Positions 51,801 to 63,290 are shown, numbered from the stretch's first letter. The stretch is DNA of 64,000 nucleotides from Sphagnum compactum (GCA_965153455.1 OZ234495.1:15000875-15064874), one strand, 5' to 3'. Notes: generated by a model from the sequence alone, not told the origin. A program made the numbers and translations.

Positions 51801-53190
51801 ATTGGCCCACCACCAACCCATCATGTCCCGGGGCTCTCCTATCTCTCCATCCTAATCATGAGTGGGAAAGGAAGGTGTACATGGATGGTTTTGTGACATT
51901 TTTTTTTCGCAATATCCGCTTTGGCGGCTAGGTGGTAATGGTCACATGTGTACTTCCTTCCAAATGACATGCCCTAACGCTCATGATCATGACTCTGAAC
52001 ATGATATGTGGCGGGCAGCCGTCAATATTACGCCAAATACCCACGAGTTTAGTGGCCTCCACCAACAGTGCCACAATCATTCACATGTATATCCCCTTGA
52101 TACATATATATATGTATATGTCAATCATCCAGTACATACATATGCACATACATACGTACTTGGCCTCTGGGACCAGAATTTTTCTGGCCGGCCCCGGACT
52201 TATACTGGAATTCACATTATTGGGGGGATTATTGGGGTCCTCCGACCGTGGCAAAGCCCTTGTTTCCCACTTCTGACTACCCAAAAGTCGAACATTTTTA
52301 AACAGGCTAAACAGGCCGGCCATAAGAACCCCAACCAGAGTTAACCAGCACCCATCGGCACGCTATGAAGGATGGATGGATGGTCAGTGATCAAGAAACA
52401 GTTTTCTGTTAGGTTCCAGTTCCCGACCTAACCATGATGGTTAGAGCAGTTGTCTTCTCTTTTTTATTACCTGCCTGCTAAAAATCCTTAAGCAGGTTGC
52501 CAGTAGGTAAAATAGTAAAAACAGCTTTTACCTATGTATAAACAACAGACCTGGTGATTACCTAATTTCTTTACCTATGTACCGATGTATAGGACCTACT
52601 TCTTACAGAGTAGGGTTACCAAAGTGAAGTCAGGTGTAAACTCAGTTGAGGTTCATCCACAACTGAATTATAACACGCATCCATCCAGTGGATGGTGCAC
52701 TGATGGGTGCTGTCTCACTCACTCTGGCCAGTTCTGACCCCCACTGGATTTCTATGTGATGTGTAACTGGTTTCCTGACTCCTGCATGTCCCACTTGCGT
52801 GTCTGGTTAGGAGGTGCGACACCCAAACCAGTTGTGCAACACCCAAACCAGTTACACCCAAACCAGTTACATATCGCCGAAAGATCCAGTGGGGTCAGAA
52901 CAAGCAGGTGGGACACACAGCCATCTGCGGCTGCTCCCACTTTTGGTATTCCGTAGTCAGCTTCAATTGTAAATTGTAATGTGAATTGATGGCGGAGAAC
53001 ACAGCTCGAAGAAAAGGGGAGGGGGGTGTTTATGTTTTGGAACACACTATGAGAAAATTGTGTCTGTTGCAATTTGTCCGTTGCAACTAAAAAATGTTCG
53101 ATAAAATTAAATTACAACTAAAAAATGCTCAATATAACTAAATTATAATTTAAAAATGTACAATAAAAATAAATGGTTTAATTATCATGT
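51801..53190. other. GC-richer intergenic island
   Basis: Less AT-rich than its surroundings. It includes (TATA/TACA) runs near 52105-52155, a GGAT run near 52370 and ORFs of 66-160 codons that I do not recognise. It may be an inserted element of other origin. Confidence 0.35.
52819..52868. repeat. Tandem ACACCCAAACCAGTT units
   Basis: The 15-base unit occurs at 52819-52833, 52839-52853 and 52854-52868; the last two are directly joined. Confidence 0.93.
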
Positions 53191-53204
53191 TCTCAATTTG
53201 TTCC

Positions 53205-53710
53205 TCGGGTTCCCAATGTATCGCCAATAGCACCACACTTTATCACATAACATTTACCAAAAGTTCCCTTGTAAGATATGAAAGATATTGCAGAGGAGAA
53301 GACTACAATATATGTATCTACATTGGGAGTGCCCAAAGATTGGTCAATTTTTTTGGGGTGATGCACCAATCAAAGAGGCCCATCACCGAAAACAATGAAT
53401 ATAACTTTGGAAGTCCCCACAACTAATCAATATGAACCACACTATGTTTTTCTATTAACTAGTTGTGAGGTGCACCTCAAAGTTGGTTTTTTTCTTTGGT
53501 TTGCACTCAGCCACTTTGATTAGCCCGTTACAAAAATATATTCCAAAAGTTTGGAGGCTCCCTCAAAAAGATGTTTGCACACATAAAGTCTAATTGTTAT
53601 AGAAGTGCTTCCCTTTGGCCAGACTATAAATGTTATGAGGGTTCAATTTTGGGCAAAGTTTATGGGATTAAATATGGTGCCATTGGGAACAACTTGAGGA
53701 ACATGTTGGG
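53205..53710. repeat. Inverted repeat pair of a dispersed family
   Basis: GTTCCCAATGTATCGCCAAT then GCACCACACTTTATCACATA near 53207-53250 recurs inverted near 53640-53700 (GGTGCCATTGGGAACAAC) and direct at 56800-56850 (GTTCCCAATAGCACCTCGC). The ORF 53571-53864 lies over the inverted copy and is probably only repeat sequence. Confidence 0.5.
53349..53390. repeat. Short palindromic repeat, copy 1
   Basis: GGTGATG and CATCACC flank a CCAATCAAAGAGGCC core, forming a hairpin. Related copies: TGATGGGCCAATCAAATTGG at 57404-57423 and GGTGATGGGCCTCCTTGATT near 53948. Confidence 0.6.
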
Positions 53711-54485
53711 AATGCCGAAAATCCAAAAGAAAATCCCCCTTCCCCAAATCCAAAATACTAGGCCTCTTGTCTACCTTTTGCCTCCTCATATTGGCTGCCA
53801 GGAATTTATGTTCCTAATTGTGTTTGTCACCCATTTTTGTCTAATGCTACTGCCCTCTCCATGAAGGTGGATAGTATGTATGTTACTATAGATAATATTA
53901 ATTAGTTTGGGGGTAATGGGGACACTCAAGAATTTATTTTTCTTTTGGTGATGGGCCTCCTTGATTGGCCAACTACCCAAAAAGAAAAACCCACTTTGGC
54001 AAACTCCTAAATTAGAACATGTCTTCATGGTCTAGTGATGTAAGGGTGGTGAGCATACATTTGCCACCCCCCAAAAAAAGCATTTTATGTCGAATTTGTG
54101 AAAAAATCAATGATAATTATCTCATTCCTTTCTTAATAATTATCTCATTTTTTACTTGTAGCCATTTACATAGACATGAAAAGGCACATTAACATTAGAT
54201 AATAAAATCAAATTTGAGATTGACATAAATAACGATGAACTATTGAAAATCATATGAGAACATATGAGGGAAATAAAAAGGGAGAGATTATTAAATTGAT
54301 AAACCTCCATCTCCTTTCCCATTATTCTTACCTCTTTCTCACATTTATAAAAGTGAAGCTTAAATTAATAATTTTATTTAATTATTAGAGTACATTCCAT
54401 AAATCCAGAGCTCTTTCCAAGCCATGAGGTTGTAGTCCTAAGTGAAACTAATAGGTGACCAACTGCCCCCGATGTAGCAAAAGTG

Positions 54486-55241
54486 AGAATCATCCCAGCA
54501 AAAATTTAGCCAATTTTGGTTATGAAAGTGCAAATTTTTAATCATCCTTGTAAAATTTGACTACTTATTGGAAAAATAAAATATAAATATGGCTACTTTA
54601 AATATATTTTCTTTGCAATTGAAACCTTAAAAAAAAATCATTTCATTTTTGAGTTTTTGATTTTTGATTTCCTTTTTTTGCAAAATTTATCCAGTAAAGA
54701 AAAAGGTTGATGGTGTGATCAATTACAAATCTTAATCATCCTTCCATTATTATTTTTATCACATACTGAGAATGAAATACAGAAATTTGATGATATTTAC
54801 CAAGGCAAGGATATGGTGTATAAATTCATTATAGAGTATAGTAGCTTCAGGGATTTTGGCCCCTCGGCTAGATAGTAGGCCTATTTTTATATGGGGATTT
54901 TTGAAAGATGATATTTTTGCATGGTGAAATTTTTGATATTTCCATAATTCTTCTTTTGCCTTAAGAGCCTTTTCCATCTAAATGGCAAGGCCGAATAAAT
55001 CAAAAATTCGAAAATGAAGTCATTTTGGAGGTTTTCAATCATCAGAAGTGAGAAAAAAAAAAATCGTAAAACTAGCCAGATTTCTACGTTTGGGTTTCAG
55101 TGCAAAAAAAAAAAAAAAAGGTTAAAAAAATAAACTATATATATATTTGAGCCAAAAATATAAAAGGATGATTAAAGGTTTGTACTTCCTATATGGATTA
55201 TAGCCAGATTTTGGCTAAAATCTTCTTAGAGATGATGGCCA
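54486..55241. mobile_element. Foldback element with an inserted second repeat
   Basis: The left arm (AATCATCCCAGC, TTTAGCCAATTTTGG, TTTTTAATCATCCTTG, about 54486-54670) is the diverged reverse complement of the right arm (55003-55241). Between them, 54797-54993 is a copy of the arm of the 28.7-29.9 kb foldback element, so one element seems to have landed in the other. No coding capacity. Confidence 0.65.
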
Positions 55242-57620
55242 CTTTTTCTGCATCTTCCTGTCTATGACTACATTTGTACAGAAGGTATTCTTGCAAGCTC
55301 GAACATTCTGACAAATCAAAGTTTTGGAATGCACTCAACTGACCAATAGATGTACCAAGATCAATACCAATCTATACACGTATCAGGGTTGGAGCCTGGT
55401 ACATGCCGAATATTGGTTTATGATCACTGGTTATGATCATGACCTTTCTCTATGCTTCGTTTTTAGTACATTTTTTCACCTTCGTACGTTGCCCTGTGCA
55501 TGTTCAAGGACATGAAAAATTTCCCAATTATTGTGTCTTTCTGAGTTCATGGGTCTTCGTCGTATACCGCGTGCTTGATGCTTGCACACACACAATTTTT
55601 TTTTTAAAAATTAATTAAAAAAATTCCCAATCGTTGTCTCCCTTTCAGTTCATTGGTCTGCATTGTACACTGCATGCTTGATGAATGATGTGAAATTTAA
55701 TAATAATTTAAAAAAATTGTTGTTGTGTACACAGTGTGACTAATGGCAGCACTTCAAAGCCCAAATTTTCTTCCTAAGCAAGTTCCGAGAGTTGAAGGAA
55801 ACAGGTGCTGTCCGTCCTTGCTTAGCATGCGGTTTGCCCGTCTGCCTTGTGAGTGAGAGAGTCGTCCACCATCATAACGATCACTCATAATGAAGGACCA
55901 GTTGCCACGAAGCCCCCCTTAATTCCCATGTGCGTTGCGTACCCTCTTCCACCTACTCTTTACGCGGAATTCATGGCTCAAAAGCGTACAACGGAAACTA
56001 CCCCTGAAAGTTAGAACTGTTTTTTGAGCAATAATTTATTCAATAGTACCCCCTTGTCTTTCTTTCCCTTCTTGTGTGTACTTCGAAGTCGGCTGCAGTT
56101 GCTCATTGGCTGGCTCAGAAATAATTTCTATTCCCAACTGTGGTCATCGCCTATTTTGGCCTAAGTTAGGCCAATGGGAGGGGCATGAATTGTGGGGAGA
56201 CATAGTTCTCCAGCCAAGGTTGGGGTGTTGGATTTTTTGGATTTTTTTTGGTTCCCAATCCCAATGTGTTCTCACCAAGTTCTAATAGTGTTCTCATCAG
56301 GTTCCCCTGCCTTTAGCCTAGCTTTCAGCTAAATTTCGTTGCTTGGTGACCCACAAAGGGGCTACAAATCTAACAAAGGCTTTTTTGGGATAAAAAGGGT
56401 GCAAAGTCGCCATATTTTGAGGGAAAAGTTAGTAGAAATCACCATATTTAGACCATATCTTCGAAGAGGATGTCACCTTAATAGGTAGGGTGTTCTTAGG
56501 AAGGGCTATTAGTCCAGGCCAAAAATAGTGACAGCCAATTTTAAGAATAGAATTTCCATGCGACCAATGAGAAGTCGCATCAGGGAGTGAAGGAGCCTCC
56601 CTTTTTTCTTTTCTTGTGGGTGGGTGGAGGGGGGGAGGGGGCGGGGTTTTTCTTTTTCAAGTTGTGTTTGGTTTGAAGAGTGGATTGTCCACTGCTCACT
56701 TTCCACTTGGACAGTCGACACTTCACCTTCCATGCAAGCTTTTTTTTTATTTGGGGGGGGGGCGGGGAGGGCGGGGGAGGAATGGGGGTAAAAGTAAAGA
56801 GTTCCCAATAGCACCTCGCTTTTATCCCATATGCTTTAGCAAATGTTGTCCTCCTTTCACCTATACTAGTGTGGTCTGTGCCGTTGGCCCAAGGCCCAAG
56901 TGTTACCATGCCTCAACTGATTTTTCCTTCCAAAACCTGGTTTTTTGGGAATTTATTTGAATTTTCAGCGGCAGAAATCACTTCAAAATCAATATCTCCC
57001 ACATTCTGAATCCAATTCTCACCAAATAAATTCCATTAAATCTTGCTCATCAAGATCTTTCCAACAATACCAAAGGCACAATCCAATTCCTCTGAAATTC
57101 TCAGCTACACTTTAATTTAATTTTCAATGAAGAAATCATTCAATATTCAAGAACTTTCGCACCGCAAGTCCAAACGCCATGAAACCAAGCTGATGCACCC
57201 GTCCTCCTCGAGAGCTTTCCAAAGAGACCAAGAGCACAATCTAAAGCATCCCAGTTCAGTGGATCTAATAAGTACAAACAAAACAAAACAAAAAAACTAC
57301 CTTGCTTCATAGATAGATAGGTGGGCCAAATGGGGGGAACTCTATACTTTAAAATAGAACCTTCTATTTTGGGGAGGCTCCATAGTTTCAATTTTTTTTG
57401 AGTGATGGGCCAATCAAATTGGCTCATTGCAACAAAAAAATTTGAACCTGGGAGGCACCTCATCTGAATTGGAGAGGTGAATAGGTAGGGTGTTTGTGGG
57501 GTTAAAAAAAATCTACTTTCCTCTATGACATGTAGTCAATTGAAAAGGAGGGAATGGAGCATATCACAAAATGCAAGAGTTTGAAGAATAAGATATCATG
57601 TTGCTGATAGATTGAACTTG
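55242..57620. other. Intergenic with G-runs and short repeats
   Basis: Two G-rich blocks at 56626-56647 and 56752-56782 have several runs of four or more G and could form G-quadruplexes. A palindromic repeat copy sits at about 57395-57430. ORFs over the G-runs are low complexity. No gene recognised. Confidence 0.45.
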
Positions 57621-57623
57621 TAG

Positions 57624-57980
57624 GTTGAAGCACCGGACGAGGAGGAATCAGAGTAGTACTTCACTCCTCGTCAAAGTTCGGATTACAATGAGGATCGTGG
57701 ATTAGGAAGTAATAGGGAAGATCAATATTCACAAAGTAAGATATTGCGAAATGGAAGATTGAATGCCATAGAACACTTAGAGGAACAATTTAATGAAAGC
57801 ATTTATCGGAGTGCACAATAACAACAGTTACAACATGGGACAGAAAACAAAAATGATGAAGTCCTTGAAGTCAGACATCTATCACTCAATATGCTCCATA
57901 GTGTTTTCTTGGAGGATGAAATGCTAATCATTACAAAGAGTGATATTATAGAATTCAATGAGAGACAAACAATGTATTGA
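57624..57980 (+). pseudogene. Unrecognised coding relic, plus strand
   Basis: A single frame reads through 57624-57980 with only two internal stops (57654, 57819). It gives protein-like, charged text such as YFTPRQSSDYNEDRGLGSN, RLNAIEHLEEQFNES and LHSVFLEDEMLIITKSD. This is unlike the poor ORFs around it. I do not recognise the family. It may belong to the mobile-element cluster to its right. Confidence 0.35.
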
Positions 57981-58405
57981 AGGAATGTGGTGAAATAGAA
58001 TGTGGTGCACTGAATGTTATAATGTTTTGGTAGTAATTAGAGATAGGTTCATAGTAGTTTTCAACCTCTTGGAAAAGAAAGTTAGATTTGAAAAAAATTC
58101 AGGTTTACATTATTGTGAATAGAACTGTTAAAATTTTACCAAATATATTTTTCCTCACACCTTTTTGCTTTGTCTCCAAATGGAACAACTTGGAAAATAT
58201 ACTAACTGAAATGTTGTTGGATCAAAAACTCTACACATACCAAGCAAAAAACCTATCGAAGCACGATGCGTAAGATGCATAAGAGAAACAACGTTCTAAA
58301 AAACTCATGCAAAGGGACTCAAAGAATTGTTCTAGAACGGAAAAGCCATGTCTCAATTAAGTACAAGCGAAATACAATCAAAGGAAAAAAGAGCCAATAA
58401 ACATC

Positions 58406-60445
58406 TTAAACACTAGCTTCTTTCGCTTCATCAACAATGAACATCTCAACACTGGGATGGTAACGGGTTCGAGGCTTTGGATTTGTCGGGACGAAACCTA
58501 AGTCTACCAATGCAACTACAGATGCCTCGACAAATGACGACAAGATAAAATTATGAAGGGGACTTTGAAGGAAATCAGGTTGACAAAAAATGGCACATGT
58601 TGTCTTTTCGATCTACTAGCCTTTTTGTAGAGAAAAAGAAAACACATTAAAAAAAGCTGAAAACATTAAAGAATTTATTTTGCATAACTAGATGGGTGCA
58701 ACCAAACTTACTCACAATTGAGATTAATTTTAGCTCTCTTTTGGATGGGATAATCCTCATCAAGGTTGAAGCTAGGTTTGACAATATTTTCACCTGACTC
58801 TACATCCAAAATGCTTGAAAACTTCATGAAAGATCTCTGAATTAGCTTCCTGAATAAGGATCAGCCTCCCTAACGCTTAACAAACACGAATACTATTCCC
58901 TATAAGAATAATCAAATGCAAAAGTAAGAGACACAAAAGGTTGCAGAAATAATTTAGAATCTAAGAATACAAGAGAGGGATGAAAAAAAATACATGTCCT
59001 GCAATTAAGGTCCACAACTACAGAATTTGGTGGGGAATAAACATCGATAAACGCTTGCAAAAATGATCACATGGAACTCCTTCACCACCCTAAAAGCCCA
59101 TCTAGTCTAAGACATGGTCATTGAAATCACATCAATGTAGTAGTACAACACATCTTTAGCCTCATGATTAATACCCCTTTCAACTAGTTTGGCAAAAGGG
59201 GCAGAGAATTGAAACCTTGAGGAAAGCATGGTGCCTAGAGCTAGATCTTTCACGGAAAGTGTGACTCGACTTACAAGAGTCTACATTTAAAACGAACAAT
59301 TAATGTTAATCCTAAAATTCACTCAAAGCAAAGCAAAAAAACATATGCAAAATGAGAAATTCATGGTACCTAAAAAAACAGATCTTCGTTACTCATTTGG
59401 GGCTTGATTTAACAACAAGCCACTTCATGCAAACCTTCATCTAGTAGCTCTTTAGGAAGGAAAAAATCTCCTTCAACACTCACAAATCATCTACATGCAT
59501 GATAATGATGGCCCCTCTATCAAACATAATCCTATTTGTGAAAAACACAGTGGATTCGATAAAATTATCCACTCACATGTTCCAAAGAGTAATGAGGGAG
59601 AGGGGTTTAGAGACGTGCGAAATTGGGAGATTAGATGGTACATTTGCAATGACAAGGTCGACCTTGTTCTCAGAAGAAACCTAAAAAACAAATTGTTTAC
59701 AAAAATGATTAGAATAATTAATTAAAAAAAAGTAAAGACCAATCCAATTAACATCAAAGAAAGAAATGAAGTTATACAGTTGAAGAAAGCTATGGGCATT
59801 CAAATTTCATCAAGAACTACATGTTCCTGGATCCCAAAAGCATTATGTTATTGAGATTAAGTTTTGGTGCCGAAAGTTGAATACTAAAAGCTCTTAGTTT
59901 TGGGTCCTCAACTTTCGATGCCAAAGGTTGAAGACCAAGACATTTTGCCTCTAAGTCCCCAACTTTCGGCGCCGAAAGTTGGAGACCAAACCTTTAGAAC
60001 TATTGGACTTCAACTTTCGAAGCCAGAGGTTGGAGACCAAACCTTTAGAACTATTGGACTTCAACTTTCAAAGTCGGAGGTTGGAGACCCAAAGTCATGT
60101 ACTCTTGGCCTTCAACTTTTAGTGTTGAAAGTTGGAACCTAAGACTTTTCTGCAGAAGAAAATTTTCTTGAACAGAAAATGATGTCATGAGAAGCTACTT
60201 CAAAAACATTAATGAAAACTCAGTAGATTGAACAAGAATAGAATTACCTCCTTCAAGTAGTCTATAATTCTTGAATGTTCAGTTGGCCATTTTCGAATCT
60301 AGATCTGAAATGCAAGGATTGAGGCCCAAGAGTCATTCATCAATTTCACAATGGGACGGTACTGAGCAGAACTAGGAATTAAGGAAGGTTTTGTGAACTT
60401 AGCTCTCCTAACATATGTAACCTTGTTGCTTCTTTCAAGTGTCAT
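58406..60445 (-). pseudogene. Decayed N-methyltransferase-like gene, multi-exon
   Basis: Minus-strand exon-like blocks: 60248-60445 (starts ATG, ends at a GT donor; text SAQYRPIVKLMNDSWASIL), about 59393-59680, about 59005-59280, about 58731-58899 and 58406-58612 (ends TAA). Block 2 has NKVDLVIANVPSNL where DPPY-type (motif IV) methyltransferases have DLVIADPPYG. It then has GAIIIMHVDDL and VLKEIFSFLKSY, like the strand and helix that follow. Block 3 ends, after a one-base shift, with PPNSVVVDLNC. Block 4 opens with GNSIRVC and then RLILIQEANSEIFHEVF. Together these resemble motif I (D...GxG) and the acidic motif II. The order IV then I is that of permuted beta-class N4/N6 methyltransferases. 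The catalytic motif is altered and stops are frequent, so it is dead. The target (DNA or RNA) cannot be told. Confidence 0.5.
59866..60136. repeat. 51-bp minisatellite with palindromic junctions
   Basis: CAACTTT starts at 59909, 59960, 60011, 60062 and 60113, an exact 51-base period. At the best-preserved junction (59960-59981) CAACTTTCGGC is followed by GCCGAAAGTTG, a perfect 22-bp palindrome. Other junctions are decayed palindromes. It lies between the first two blocks of the methyltransferase relic, that is, in an intron. Confidence 0.95.
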
Positions 60446-60540
60446 TTAGGAGGTGGTTATATTGATAACATACTTCAATTGAAATCCAAGAGTCGATATG
60501 ACTAAATCCAGGAGTCTTGCTTCCTAGGATAAGTTCATGG

Positions 60541-62695
60541 ACAGAAGTTGTTCATTTTCAGGATGTCAATAAATGGTGTCGGGAGTGGAGTCAGGCTCAT
60601 CACACGAATGCAACCTACAGGGGAATTACATAACACTTGGATCATGTTTGATCATGTGAAGTGTGTCGTTAGTTGGACAACTATGGCTTGTCGTGTGTAT
60701 GATCTTGTCAATTGTAAATGTTGACCATAGCTATTTGTGATATGTAGTCCGAGGACACTGAAGCTCAATGACTTATGTGGACAAAGTTGAATGAAACGAT
60801 GTTAAAGCAAGGGTTTCCAAAATCTAATTTCAAGGGATTCGTGGCTTATAGTGCACAAGCTAATTGGAATGTTGTTAGAATTCTTTATAGTTCCGGGGAC
60901 CCTTCTGTCAAGATGGTTGATAAAGAGTGCACATGTTTATTACGTAGGAGTCATTCACTCGATAAGCACACCAAACAATTGATCAAACCTGAGTTACAAG
61001 ATGAGCACAACACTCTCTGCCACCAATACAAGAATGTTAAATCACTTGCAGATGCTGACAGTCATTATGCTCTCATTCGTTCATGGTGGCTATCATCTAG
61101 GGTTGCTTCTGAGGCAAGTGTCCACGAGTTTAGCGATTGGTTTAACTTTTGGCATTTTCGAGTTAGACAACGGGGAGGTTTCATGGTCCATGTGAGTATT
61201 TCTTCTTTGAACTTATGTTTTTCCTTCTCTTTTATGCATTCAAAACTATAAGATGTCCATTTTCACTAAACTTTCATTTGCAGTTTATTTGTTTTTCCAT
61301 TGCAACATTTAATATGTAGAAGTTTAATGGTGAAAAGTGGGACACGCCCACTTGTAATCTAATCAAAATTATGCATAACATCTAATTATAACGATTGGGG
61401 AATCGTGGCACTTGTCTATACACTACAATGTCTAACAATTACATTCAAGCTTTCAAATGGTCTACATTGTATAGACAATACTTATGAGGGGTCCATTTAA
61501 TCATGGACCTGATAGGAATGAATTTTTGTTGAGGAGGGTCGAACAGTCCAGTGATCTTGCTAGACTAATAGCTGCTATGGCAAATTACATGTCTAGATCT
61601 TCCTTTTCTTATCACACTCTGCACCTTGAGGGGGAAGAGGTTTTTGGGTTTGCCAAGTGACCCACTGATTGTCCTCTTGGTGTAGAGAATGATTTTCATC
61701 GTCCTGACCATGTGAATTTCTCTCGTCCATGAGTAATAATTCTTGTTATTCAACCCAATGTTGTTGGGAATGTAGGCATGCAGCAACTGCCTTGTGGTTT
61801 CGATGCTTGTTCACCTTTGGTATCTCGAAGTGGCCTAGAGTTGAAGGACAATATTTGTGTTGATTGGTAGTGGTAGATTTAGCTTTTTTCGCTCCAAACA
61901 ACTTCGAGGTTTAAATGTAAAGCAAAAATCAACCTTTACAAATCAATAAATGGAACTCCTGCTCCATGTTACTCAAGGTTTTGAGTACAATTTCATACTG
62001 GATCATTGGAGCACCATATTCACTAGTTTTGTGTCGATGATTTGAACCGTTGTGTTAGTGAGACAACGCGAAAATATGCAGTTGCTAGGCCTTTAGTGCC
62101 AACCGTATGGCTCATCAAAGACGATATTGACTTAATTCAAAAGGAGGTAATAACTCTAGAAGAAGCAGGGTTTTCTTTGGATTGCAATCATGTTCAAAGT
62201 TTATTTGGTTCCCAATCGTCTAGTCCAAGTAGTTCACATGTGGCTTATATGTGTGTTCACAACATTATGTGACCAACTGATGCAAGTTGTTGGCCCACAA
62301 CTCGTGGTGGCAAAAAGGTGAAATGACCTTCCGTCTTCAAAATAACACAACATCACACCAACAATTGGAAGATTGGCATCTTATTTACCCAATGCATTGT
62401 TTTACCCCCTGTTGATGTCCCTTCACCTAGGTATGGACGAATTTATAGTATTTTTTCAAATGACCAAAAATACGATGTGACTATTGGAAATTTTTCTGGA
62501 TGTCCATGTGTTTACTTTGTCAAAATGTTGGCAAGTTCTTTGGGTGCTTGTGGGGTGTATGTGCATTGTAAACATGTGTATCATGTCTTGCAAACGATCA
62601 TGTTTTGTGGGCTCACGGAAAAGTTCATTCATCACTACACATGGAGTTGAAATGAAGTTCAACGTTTGTTGAAGTGCTCCAAAGTTTTTAAACTC
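60541..62695 (+). pseudogene. MULE-like transposase relic with SWIM zinc finger
   Basis: The plus-strand text MLTIAICDM, SEDTEAQ, MWTKLNETM and FKGFVAYSAQANWNVVRIL (60700-60870), then CTCLLRRSHSLDKHTKQLI and FNFWHFRVRQRGGFM (to about 61185), follows the layout of MULE-type transposase genes of land plants as I remember them. A GT donor (GTGAGT) at about 61190 opens an intron. Further blocks: LYTTMSNNYIQAFK, HLEGEEVFGFAK, GVENDFHRPDHVNFSRP (61430-61730), then one frame from 62042 to 62652 with two stops. At 62500-62580 CPC, a spacer and CKHVYHVLQ give a SWIM finger, CxC...CxH. Several stops and shifts make it inactive. Terminal repeats are not found. Confidence 0.65.
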
Positions 62696-63145
62696 TTGTG
62701 ATAGTACATCAGAATCTCATTCATAAACCTCTTTGTAGTTGGTTGGACTATGTAGGAAGTTTAAATACTAATTTTGGCCCATTCATTATGTTTTCCACTT
62801 TGTAGTTTTTCAATCATTATAGAGTGTTGTTTATGTCTATATTATATTTCGGCCATTTTAACACATGTTTGTCATATATTTAATATATTTTGAGAAGTTA
62901 TTTTTATCAAATATTTCTCAAGTATGCAATTCCCACCCATTTCAACATTTTTTTAATATTGTAATTATTGTTGAAGAGGATTAAATATTTGGAGCATTGT
63001 TTACCTGAGGGATGATAAAATACATCAAGTTAAATTAGCAAGAATGCTTTCAAACGTTCACACGATGCTGTTGTGGACAACTTTCTTGGCCAAACCCATG
63101 TTTAGAGTCAATAAGCCATTGTTCATTTCAAAACAAACCATGGTT

Positions 63146-63290
63146 GTGATGTGGCAAATTTTTTAAGGCTCGTCACATAATATTTTGCCACATCACATAA
63201 TATTAAGTGAGGTGGCAAAATATTTTACCATGTCACATAATATTTCGTGACATGGCAGAATATTTTACCACATCACTTAATAATATCCAT
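63146..63290. repeat. 40-bp tandem repeat with dyad symmetry
   Basis: CACATAA/CACTTAA starts at 63194, 63234 and 63274, a 40-base period, with an extra half-unit at 63174. Each unit pairs GTGGCAAAATATTTT with its complement, tending to the palindrome GTGGCAAAATATTTTGCCAC. Confidence 0.9.

Noticed and set aside
51862-52344. 160-codon ORF
   Set aside because: It runs through TATA/TACA simple repeats and matches no family I know.
53571-53864. 97-codon ORF with smooth text
   Set aside because: It overlaps the inverted copy of a dispersed repeat, and the GNNLRNMLG-like text comes from short internal repeats.
56509-56960. Overlapping ORFs of 101-114 codons
   Set aside because: They are created by poly-G/poly-C runs; the translations are Gly or Pro runs only.
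59880-60142. 80-codon ORF of 17-residue repeats
   Set aside because: The 51-bp minisatellite has a period divisible by three, so an open frame arises without selection. It sits in an intron of an opposite-strand relic.
63146-63290. CRISPR-like array
   Set aside because: The repeats have no unique spacers and the DNA is plant nuclear.
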